Assembly (NCBI GenBank): GCA_027620595.1
Contig: JAQCDI010000174.1
Span: 1 to 5,942, forward strand
From: Bacteroidota bacterium
GTDB taxonomy: Bacteria > Bacteroidota > Rhodothermia > Rhodothermales > UBA10348
Reading direction: 5' to 3'
DNA length: 5,942 nucleotides
Shown here: positions 1 through 5,942 of the stretch, piece after piece
Layout of the letters: every line of letters starts with the position of its first letter
How positions within the stretch are numbered: the stretch's first letter is position 1
Notes under the pieces: model-generated
Seen by the model: only the letters and a program-made list of their open reading frames with translations
What the model was told of the DNA's origin: nothing
Databases searched by the model: none
Translations under genes and position numbers: made by a program

Positions 1-29
1 TTGCTCTCCAGCAACGCCCTGAAGCCGGC

Positions 30-1625
30 TTAATCACCTGAGAAAAGTAACAGAGCGACGGAGTCAGCCATGGCCTGGGGCGTCATGTCGCCGAGCAGTC
101 GGCGAACGGTCGGGTTGTTCTCCCCCAGCGCACGCTGGAAGTCCTGCAAACGGGCCGAAATGACCTGTTGCTCCAACTCGCGCGGCCAGTCGGCGATGGT
201 CATGGCTTCGTCCATGATCTCCTTGAGCGTCTCGGGCGGCGCCCCGCGCCGCGCGGACAACGCGTACACGTAGCCATACATGGCCCGCATGAGGATGTGG
301 GACGAGATCGACGGGTTGAGGAACTGGGTGAAAGCGCGCGCGCGGGGCGCCGAAAGCTCCTTCGATTGCTGGATGAGCTGGATATCACGGAACGGTCGTC
401 CATACCGACCCGACAGGCTGTCACTGCGGCCCAAGGCGAAGCGAATGGAATCCTCCCAAGCTTGGGTGCGAGACAGGACCCATCCAACTTCCAGGGCCGC
501 CAGTTGCCCCTCAAGGGCCTTCAACTGGTTGTTGGCGCCCATCAGGTTGTTGCGCACATCAAAGGAGTCCGCCTTGGCCCGGTTTTCTGAAACGAAGCGT
601 CCCAGCAGCGCAATGCGGTTGCGCAGCACGTACAGATCCTCGGGCAGCTGCACGTCCCGTTGGTATTCCAACTGGCTGACGGTGACCAATCGCTCCGTGG
701 AACCGGGATTTCCCACCACAAAGACCGGCTCATCCTCTTCAGCCCCCGATGGGTCGAACATGAAATGATTGGCCGTCCTGAGCGGTTCGCCCTTCTCCCA
801 GATGCGGAAGAATGCCGCATCGAGGGTGTGACGGGGCCACTCGAAGTTGTCGGTTTCTCCGCCGAACATCCCGATGGCCAGCTCCGGGACCCAGACCAGC
901 CGCACATCGTGGTACACACGGTAGGTGTAGAGGGAATAGCGCACGCCAGGAACCAGCTCCACCACCTTGAATTCGCGGGTCGAATCGCTGGGAGACAATC
1001 GGGCCTTCATGCGCCGTTCGATGGCTTCTATTCGCTTCTCCCTCGCCTCGGCCTGTGGCCCCCAGCCCGGCACATCCCGCGCAGCCCGGTTCACCTCCTG
1101 ACTCACATCTTCGATCTCGATGAGCTGTCGCACCGAAAGGCCGCTGACACGCCGTTCCTGGTCCTCATCCATGGCCAGGTAGCCGTCGTCCAGCAGGCGC
1201 TCTCCCTCACGGCTCATCCGGGCCACAAAATCCCTGGCGCAATGATGATTGGTCATGACGAGGCCCCGGTGGGAAACCAGGGAGGCCGAGCAGATGTCGC
1301 CAAAGCGCAGGGCGCCCAGGCGGGCGCGCTCCAACCAGCTCACGTCCGGCCGGAATCCGTAGGCCTCCTCGAACCAGTCGACCGGCGGTGCCTCGAAAGT
1401 CCACATTCGCCCGTCATCGAAGCGCTCAGGCCGTGTTTCGGGATAGCGCGCGGCGGTCTCATCGACCGGGGCGGGCATGTCCCCCTCGGACGATGGGATG
1501 GTTTCCGGGCGCATGGTCACCGTCAGGACTTCACGGGGCGGGGCACACGCCGACACCGAGAGGAGGACTGACAGGAGGGCGGCCCATTGAGCGTGTACCA
1601 TCGTGGGCCTGCGCTTGGATGTCAT
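30..1625 (-). CDS. S46 family dipeptidyl-peptidase lipoprotein, apparently truncated by an in-frame stop
   Basis: S46 enzymes (DPP7/DPP11 type) are chymotrypsin-fold exopeptidases that remove dipeptides from peptide N-termini in the periplasm or at the outer membrane. Numbering from the upstream ATG at 1640, residues 22-32 form a hydrophobic stretch ending in a lipobox (VSAC, Cys32), which predicts a lipoprotein. The catalytic His is His133 in TNHHC. Cys117 and Cys134 match the conserved disulfide around it. The triad Asp is probably Asp274, in the block GGETDNFEWPRHTLDAAFFR. A helical region follows. The nucleophile Ser (usually in GNSGSP, near residue 610-650 of about 700) is absent, because the frame ends with TAA after 536 codons. 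I prefer the ATG at 1625: it has GGAG 9 nt upstream and gives a basic n-region (TSKRR). ATG 1640 or 1601 are possible. Family assignment is confident; whether the protein is functional is doubtful (see findings). Confidence 0.88.
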   Translation of the reverse strand: MTSKRRPTMVHAQWAALLSVLLSVSACAPPREVLTVTMRPETIPSSEGDMPAPVDETAARYPETRPERFDDGRMWTFEAPPVDWFEEAYGFRPDVSWLERARLGALRFGDICSASLVSHRGLVMTNHHCARDFVARMSREGERLLDDGYLAMDEDQERRVSGLSVRQLIEIEDVSQEVNRAARDVPGWGPQAEAREKRIEAIERRMKARLSPSDSTREFKVVELVPGVRYSLYTYRVYHDVRLVWVPELAIGMFGGETDNFEWPRHTLDAAFFRIWEKGEPLRTANHFMFDPSGAEEDEPVFVVGNPGSTERLVTVSQLEYQRDVQLPEDLYVLRNRIALLGRFVSENRAKADSFDVRNNLMGANNQLKALEGQLAALEVGWVLSRTQAWEDSIRFALGRSDSLSGRYGRPFRDIQLIQQSKELSAPRARAFTQFLNPSISSHILMRAMYGYVYALSARRGAPPETLKEIMDEAMTIADWPRELEQQVISARLQDFQRALGENNPTVRRLLGDMTPQAMADSVALLLFSGD

Positions 1626-1669
1626 TTCCAGGAACTCCATTTACTCGTTTTGAATATCAGGCGCGCACT

Positions 1670-1752
<83 letters not shown>

Positions 1753-1759
1753 CTCTTCT

Positions 1760-1787
1760 TTCCGACCGTCAGTTCATCATGTCGGAA
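1760..1787 (+). terminator. Inverted repeat just past the tRNA, possible terminator
   Basis: TTCCGAC (1760-1766) and GTCGGAA (1781-1787) are perfect reverse complements separated by 14 bases, giving a 7-bp stem. It starts 8 bases after the tRNA and spans the stop codon of the convergent DUF4835 gene, so it could serve either transcript. No T-run follows on either strand, so intrinsic termination would be weak. Chance occurrence is a real alternative. Confidence 0.25.
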
Positions 1788-2668
1788 TAGGCGGCAATAT
1801 GTGCAGGGTCGATTTTCGACAGCGCGTCGAACGCCTGCGATGCTTCAGGACTGCCGCGGAAAACATTGACCAGTTCGGAGTATTTGGATGCAAAGAACTG
1901 GTCCAGATAATAGGCGCGTGTCACATCCTCCCGCAGCGCCTGCAGCTTCTGAACCGTGGCCAAAGCCACCTGACGGGCTTCATCCGGACGATCCACAAAA
2001 TGGTCCAGGCAGCCGAAGTGGAAGTCGAAGTAGGCCGTTCGGAGTGCATCGAAGCGCGGATCCATGATCTGACTGATCAATTCGCCACGACTCTGGTCCC
2101 CTCCCATCGAGGACCATCCCAGGGCGCCCTGGGTTTGGGCGATATCGGCAATGCGTCGGGCTTTTTCGAAATGGGGCTGCCCGCCATGATCGCTGAACGT
2201 GTCGTAGTCGAAGCCCAGCATGGTGTAGGCGTAGAAATCGAGGACCGATGTCAGCGGGTGGTACTGATCAGGTTGGAAAATGAGGGGCGTTCCCTGGGAA
2301 TATTCGAATTGCCAATCGGTGTCGGCCAGCTGCATGACATAGGTGTTTTGCGCCGAACCGTAGATCGGACGGTTGGTGGCCAGTACCAGGCGCGCCCGGA
2401 AGCGGGACAGGGTCACCGCCTCGGTGAACACGATGGAAATCGAACACACGATCCGCTCCTCGTCATCGAAACGATCCTCGGTCCAGCGCCGGTTGTTCAT
2501 GTATTCGAACACGCGCTCCCGAAGCTCTTCGAGGAAGCCATAGTCCGAACCGGACAACTGGCCGATATTGAGGGTCACAGAGCAGTTGAACTCCTGGGCA
2601 GCGGCATCGGAAGGCCGCAGCAGCAGCAATGGCAAAAGGAGCAGGAAGGCGGAGAACCGCTGGGTCAT
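1769..2668 (-). CDS. porD: DUF4835 family exported protein (type IX secretion PorD-type)
   Basis: This 299-residue protein matches the length and layout of the Bacteroidota DUF4835 family, which is often annotated as type IX secretion system protein PorD. Residues about 1-24 form a signal peptide: a basic start (MTQRF), a Leu-rich core, then an Ala-rich cleavage region before QEFNCSV. Family-like blocks follow in order: NCSVTLN near 28-34; a helix with the segment NNRRWTEDRF at about 58-67; ERIVCSISI at about 71-79; NRPIYGSA at about 99-106; and DFYAYTMLGFDYDTFSDHGG at about 144-163, the most characteristic stretch. A helical C-terminal half completes it. ATG 2668 is chosen because it directly precedes the signal peptide. 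The frame stays open upstream, but that stretch lies antisense to the barrel gene and has no family similarity. There is no clear Shine-Dalgarno, which is common in this phylum. The precise role in T9SS is not shown by the sequence, so the symbol is tentative. Confidence 0.87.
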   Translation of the reverse strand: MTQRFSAFLLLLPLLLLRPSDAAAQEFNCSVTLNIGQLSGSDYGFLEELRERVFEYMNNRRWTEDRFDDEERIVCSISIVFTEAVTLSRFRARLVLATNRPIYGSAQNTYVMQLADTDWQFEYSQGTPLIFQPDQYHPLTSVLDFYAYTMLGFDYDTFSDHGGQPHFEKARRIADIAQTQGALGWSSMGGDQSRGELISQIMDPRFDALRTAYFDFHFGCLDHFVDRPDEARQVALATVQKLQALREDVTRAYYLDQFFASKYSELVNVFRGSPEASQAFDALSKIDPAHIAAYSDMMN

Positions 2669-2813
2669 GGCAGAAGGCGTCTCATTCAGCGAGTGGTTGC
2701 GGCACGGCCTGCGGAACGGGCAGATGACGCGTGCGGTGGTGAACACGACCTGAGCGGTTACGGTTTCCTTGTCTCGGGGTCGAACCGGGCGAATGGGGAC
2801 ATCCGTGGGGTGA
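2669..2813. promoter_or_regulatory. Divergent intergenic spacer, presumed promoters for both flanking genes
   Basis: These 145 bp separate the start codons of the minus-strand DUF4835 gene and the plus-strand barrel gene, so both promoters are expected here. No convincing match to the Bacteroidota consensus (TTTG near -33, TAnnTTTG near -7) is visible. The nearest is TACGGTTT at 2759-2766 on the plus strand, which has an extra base and no good -33 partner. No strong palindrome or operator was seen. The regulatory role rests on position alone. Confidence 0.3.
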
Positions 2814-4553
2814 ATGGTGGTGGGTACTGGATCGTTCGTGAGCAAATGGTCAGGGCTTTGCCTGGCAAGCTGGCTTCTGTGTCTCGGCAGCCTGGCCCAG
2901 GAGATTGACTCGACAGGCACGGCGTTGCTTACAGAGGAGGATGCCTCACGCGTGGACGAAGCCTTGGAACACGCCTGGCAGTCTTCAGGGGCTTGGCGAA
3001 CCCGCTGGAATCGGCCGGACCATGTACCGGCCTCCCATCTGGGAAGCCCGGTCGGTGTGCAGAGCCGCCTGCAGTTCCGGTCGGGCCGCGTTTCCCTGGG
3101 GCTCCTCCTCGAGAAGAATCCGGGTGAACCGTGGGGCCCCACAGCACATGTCCCGTGGCGCGGACCGGAGCGGAAAGTCCTGGCCCTCGGCATCGAACGA
3201 TCGAAGTGGACCCTCCTGTTGGGCCCATTCCGGCAGCAGATCGGTTTCGGGTTGGTGGCGGGCCGCCCACAAACATGGGCGCCCTCCCTTGCCTCCCCGC
3301 TCAGGATGCCAGACATCCTGCCCAGGGCAAGTGCAGACCTGGGCACGGCCGCCGATCCGGTAGCTTCCGGTCTCTCCATGCAATTATACGGCCGTCGCGG
3401 CCGTATGGGACTCTTCCACGGACAGACCTTGCACGCCGCATCGGTAGGAAGGGACGCTTCCCGTTCGCCTCTTCTGCTGGGCCCCTCAGGAACTACCTCG
3501 TTTGCCACAAGCTCCAGTATCAAACGCCGACAGGCACTGTGGATTGCCACGAGCGGCTGGTCCGGCGCTCTCGTTGGACGTTCCTGGCGGCTGGCCATGA
3601 TGAGCGCACTGGTCCGTGCGGATTCCCGACTTCGGACTGAAGGGCAGCGTGTACCCCTCTCCTTCCCTGGCCGTCACTTCCAGGGAAGTCTTGCCTTTTC
3701 CGTACGACACCGATCTATTTCCGCGGCAGGCGAGTGGGCCACGGTGGGCGGAGCGCGCCTGCGTCAATGGTCCCTTCTGTGGCGCCCGGCGTCCGGCCGC
3801 GGGATACTGCTCGGTCGATCCGTGCACGCCGGACGCTCACGAAGCCCGTTCGGGATCGATCAGCGCCTGCAATCTGAGTGGTCCCGCGTGGAGATCCTTC
3901 AGTTGGGCGCCCAATGGAAAAGCGCCATCCATGCGGTTTCCCTTGTCGCGGCCAAGCGAAGCAGGTCCGACGTTTTTACTGTAGTTCAACCCGGCGCGGG
4001 GGCGGCTGATGCTGCCGCAACGGCACCATCCGTTGCTATCGTGAAGAGTGCTGCTACGCGGGAAAAGAACGTCCGGATGTCCCTGGCCTGGTTGATCCAG
4101 CCTGAAGGCGGGCCAACGATTACGTCCTTTCTCGAACACCATGCGGGCGCAGACCGACGCTGGCGCTTGGGACTTCGCGGTCAAAGCTCCAGCATGCGGA
4201 AAACGCGGGTGGACCTCCAACTGCAGGTCGGTCTGCGCCCGCATCCATCCGTTAGTGCTCGACAATCCGGTCTGCTGGCTGTGGGCGTACGGCGGCGTTC
4301 AGCCCGATGGGATGGCAACGTTCTGTCGATGGTGCGCGCAGGCGGGTCAGGCTCGGTTCTGCTCTACGCTGCGATCCCGACCGTTGAAGGCGGATTTCCC
4401 GTCCTCGGTGGTTCGTCGCGCCGAAGGGTTACCATTGGGCGCATCAGCTACATGCCCTTCGTGCGGCTCCGGATTGAAGCATGGGGCCGCCGGGATCAAA
4501 TAGATTCCGGCTCTGCCTTCCATTGGCAAATGCAGGCCACCCTGACTCTCTGA
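2814..4553 (+). CDS. Predicted outer-membrane beta-barrel protein, related to barrels of helix-hairpin-helix proteins but lacking that domain
   Basis: This 579-residue protein has an N-terminal signal peptide, with a hydrophobic core at about 13-27 and probable cleavage at SLA-QE (28/29). A short acidic helix (about 38-56) follows, then a long stretch of alternating polar and hydrophobic segments to the C-terminus (HWQMQATLTL), typical of an outer-membrane barrel. The block at about 77-104 (GSP, then LQFRSGRVSLGLLLEKNPGE) and the following LALGIERSKWTLLLGPFR...GFGLV resemble the start of the barrel in Bacteroidota helix-hairpin-helix barrel proteins: a GSP-L-R strand, an EKDPGE-like turn, then a strand leading into FGQGL. 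This match is from memory, not a search. The protein is very basic, with about 64 Arg against 10 Lys by hand count. ATG 2814 immediately follows an in-frame stop. GTG 2838 would give a cleaner signal peptide starting SKWSG. Function unknown; no catalytic motif seen. A pore or surface scaffold role would be a guess. Confidence 0.78.
   Translation: MVVGTGSFVSKWSGLCLASWLLCLGSLAQEIDSTGTALLTEEDASRVDEALEHAWQSSGAWRTRWNRPDHVPASHLGSPVGVQSRLQFRSGRVSLGLLLEKNPGEPWGPTAHVPWRGPERKVLALGIERSKWTLLLGPFRQQIGFGLVAGRPQTWAPSLASPLRMPDILPRASADLGTAADPVASGLSMQLYGRRGRMGLFHGQTLHAASVGRDASRSPLLLGPSGTTSFATSSSIKRRQALWIATSGWSGALVGRSWRLAMMSALVRADSRLRTEGQRVPLSFPGRHFQGSLAFSVRHRSISAAGEWATVGGARLRQWSLLWRPASGRGILLGRSVHAGRSRSPFGIDQRLQSEWSRVEILQLGAQWKSAIHAVSLVAAKRSRSDVFTVVQPGAGAADAAATAPSVAIVKSAATREKNVRMSLAWLIQPEGGPTITSFLEHHAGADRRWRLGLRGQSSSMRKTRVDLQLQVGLRPHPSVSARQSGLLAVGVRRRSARWDGNVLSMVRAGGSGSVLLYAAIPTVEGGFPVLGGSSRRRVTIGRISYMPFVRLRIEAWGRRDQIDSGSAFHWQMQATLTL
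3386..3406. repeat. 21-bp near-perfect palindrome inside the barrel gene
   Basis: ATACGGCCG (3386-3394) and CGGCCGTAT (3398-3406) are exact reverse complements around a 3-base TCG centre. The palindrome lies within the barrel coding sequence (residues about LYGRRGRM) and does not interrupt the frame. It could form a GC-rich mRNA hairpin or be a protein-binding site, but it may simply reflect the encoded GRRGR residues. Confidence 0.6.
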
Positions 4554-4555
4554 CG

Positions 4556-4569
4556 CCCGCCTCAGCGGG
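4556..4569. terminator. Small hairpin between convergent genes, weak terminator candidate
   Basis: CCCGC (4556-4560) pairs with GCGGG (4565-4569) around the four-base loop CTCA. It sits in the 8-bp gap between the barrel stop codon (4551-4553) and the M56 gene end, and its loop and stem contain the M56 stop codon (4562-4564 on the minus strand). The stem is short and neither strand has a following T-run, so termination strength is doubtful. Confidence 0.2.
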
Positions 4570-5942
4570 GCAGCTGCCGAACCTTGAGTCTGTAGAGGGC
4601 ATCCCGGGAGGCTTTGGAGTCAATCTCTACAAGGGCCTTCAGAGCCCGACGCGCCTCGTCCGAACCCGGATGCTCCAGAACGGTCTGTTCCAGTTCGTGG
4701 ACAACAGCAGATTCAATGTGCCTGGACACCTTGTCCATGGCCACATCGATGGACACCTCTTCCGATCCACCATCGGGTAGCGTCACTTCCACATCTGACA
4801 ACGCTATTCCTGATTTCTCCAGCACGGCAGCCCAGTCCACTTCGGAGACCGTGCGCCCCAACTCGGCCATCACAGCATCGGCCATGCGCAGGCCAGCCAC
4901 GGCAAGGAAATCTTCGACGGGGTCCGTCCCGGATCCCGTATCAATCACGCTATCCACTTCGCCGTCTTCCAGCGCAGAGGTGATCCCCATTCCGCCCTTC
5001 GCAGCGGGTTCCCCGGAGCCGACGGGACGCTCCGACAGTTCCTCCCCTCGGACCAACGGATCGTGCCAAGCGGAATTGCCCTGAAGCCATTCCAGCTTTT
5101 CGTCATCGGGCACTTCTTGGAATTGTGGCTTGCTTTCGGTTATCAGCATGGATTCGTCCATCAATCGGGGATCAGCCTGGCCCACCGCAGGGCTCAGCGC
5201 TGAGACCACGAGTGCCAGGACAGCCCAAGCCACGGCAAGGCTCCGTTGGAGGGCGGGCCGTGGAGCACGCCTTTCAGGGCTCGAATCCAGCACCGAGAGG
5301 ATGCGCCCCTCCAATTGGGACGGACGGGAGATGGTCATTGCCACCCCGGGCGTACGACGAAGGCCCTTCATGTCCTTGGCCACATCGATCAACATCTGGG
5401 CATATTCCTGTGGATTGGCTCCGAGTGTCAGCACGGCGTCATCACAGGACGCTTCACGCTGCACCTGCAGTTGGCGGCGCAACATCCAGGCCATGGGCAG
5501 GAACCAGAAGACGGCAACAAACAGAACCGACAACAGGTCATGCCAGGCATCCCGGCGCCGGACATGCACGAATTCGTGCATCACCGCATAGAGTTTGCGC
5601 TCGCTCGTCCACCCGGCCGCCTCCACCGGCAAGAGCAGACGAGGACTCCAGACGCCCCATGACATGGGAGAGCTTATACCGGTCGTCTGACGAACGTCCA
5701 CCTTGCGGGTCAGGAATACCCTGTATCCGGCTTCTTCCAGTTGATCCTCCCATTGTCCGGCATCCACGGGGCCCGCCATGCGCCACCATCTGGCCAGCGA
5801 CCAGCGCGTCTGCGCCGAACGTAGCAGCACCAGCACCATCCCGGCGGCCCAGACCAGGACGAAGAATTCTGCGAAGATCAGCTTCCTGAGTGTATTCAAG
5901 GCAAACGCGATGGCCTCCCCGACAGGATTGTCCACGGCTATG
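4562..5942 (-). CDS. M56 family (BlaR1/MecR1-type) membrane metallopeptidase, N-terminus cut by window edge
   Basis: M56 proteins are membrane zinc proteases. BlaR1 and MecR1 use the protease to relieve repression by a BlaI/MecI-type regulator when an extracellular signal is sensed. Numbering from the in-frame GTG at 5933-5935, a membrane segment spans about 21-39. The family block SPMSWGVWSPRLLLP lies at about 89-103. Zinc-site HEFVH is at 120-124, with the third ligand probably Glu161 in REASCDD. Further membrane segments lie at about 135-152 and 232-252. A roughly 200-residue, acidic, presumably extracytoplasmic C-terminal region follows, with no penicillin-binding or TonB motif that I recognise. 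The frame is open to position 5942. M56 proteins normally have one or two more membrane segments before this point, so the GTG is probably internal and the true start lies outside. A BlaI-like regulator gene, the usual partner, would be expected just upstream, beyond the window. The inducing signal cannot be inferred. Confidence 0.9.
   Translation of the reverse strand, partial: IAVDNPVGEAIAFALNTLRKLIFAEFFVLVWAAGMVLVLLRSAQTRWSLARWWRMAGPVDAGQWEDQLEEAGYRVFLTRKVDVRQTTGISSPMSWGVWSPRLLLPVEAAGWTSERKLYAVMHEFVHVRRRDAWHDLLSVLFVAVFWFLPMAWMLRRQLQVQREASCDDAVLTLGANPQEYAQMLIDVAKDMKGLRRTPGVAMTISRPSQLEGRILSVLDSSPERRAPRPALQRSLAVAWAVLALVVSALSPAVGQADPRLMDESMLITESKPQFQEVPDDEKLEWLQGNSAWHDPLVRGEELSERPVGSGEPAAKGGMGITSALEDGEVDSVIDTGSGTDPVEDFLAVAGLRMADAVMAELGRTVSEVDWAAVLEKSGIALSDVEVTLPDGGSEEVSIDVAMDKVSRHIESAVVHELEQTVLEHPGSDEARRALKALVEIDSKASRDALYRLKVRQLPR

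Noticed and set aside
330..350. Alternating GC tract (gcgcgcgcgcgg-like) that could form Z-DNA or be a slippage site.
   Set aside because: It is short, lies in frame within the peptidase gene, and is unremarkable for DNA this rich in GC.
660..1571. A 303-codon plus-strand open frame opposite the S46 gene.
   Set aside because: It is fully antisense to conserved peptidase motifs, with no start-site support and no recognisable domain.
2669..3598. Upstream extension of the DUF4835 frame to a 609-residue protein.
   Set aside because: The signal peptide begins at ATG 2668 and the 299-residue form fits the family length. The extension is antisense to the barrel gene, which has its own signal peptide and family-like blocks.
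5125..5889. A 254-codon plus-strand open frame opposite the M56 gene.
   Set aside because: Its composition (Pro/Arg/Ser-rich) is typical of antisense frames, and it overlaps the HEFVH zinc-protease region on the other strand.
4562..5942. Possibility that the M56 gene is complete, starting at GTG 5935.
   Set aside because: The frame is open to the window edge, and the family normally has further N-terminal membrane segments before this point. It is better treated as partial.

Overview
The window looks like GC-rich (roughly 60% by eye) chromosomal DNA from a member of the Bacteroidota/Rhodothermota group. Three things suggest this: a DUF4835 (PorD-type) exported protein, which is essentially a Bacteroidota-lineage family; an outer-membrane barrel protein resembling the barrels of Bacteroidota helix-hairpin-helix proteins; and an S46 dipeptidyl-peptidase lipoprotein. 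The high GC fits Rhodothermia/Balneolia-like lineages better than typical Flavobacteriia, but this placement is inference. There is no sign of a phage, transposon, CRISPR array or other mobile element.

Layout, left to right. Positions 1-1640 (minus) hold an S46 serine exopeptidase lipoprotein. Its frame stops before the catalytic serine module, and the bases after the stop still read as family-like sequence in the same frame. Positions 1670-1752 (plus) are a complete tRNA-Leu(UAG) gene, closely placed between two minus-strand genes. Positions 1769-2668 (minus) encode the DUF4835/PorD-type protein. Positions 2669-2813 are a 145-bp divergent intergenic spacer. Positions 2814-4553 (plus) encode a secreted, arginine-rich, barrel-like protein. 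Positions 4562-5942 (minus) encode an M56 (BlaR1/MecR1-type) membrane metallopeptidase whose N-terminus lies beyond the right edge. Coding density is very high. The only gaps are 29, 16, 145 and 8 bp.

The proteins share a cell-envelope theme: surface exopeptidase, exported type IX secretion-associated protein, outer-membrane barrel and membrane-embedded signalling protease. They are on alternating strands, so they do not form one operon, and I see no evidence that they act as one system. I did not find a convincing novel multi-gene system. The items most worth checking are the apparently interrupted S46 gene and the barrel protein that seems to be a derived form without the usual helix-hairpin-helix domain.
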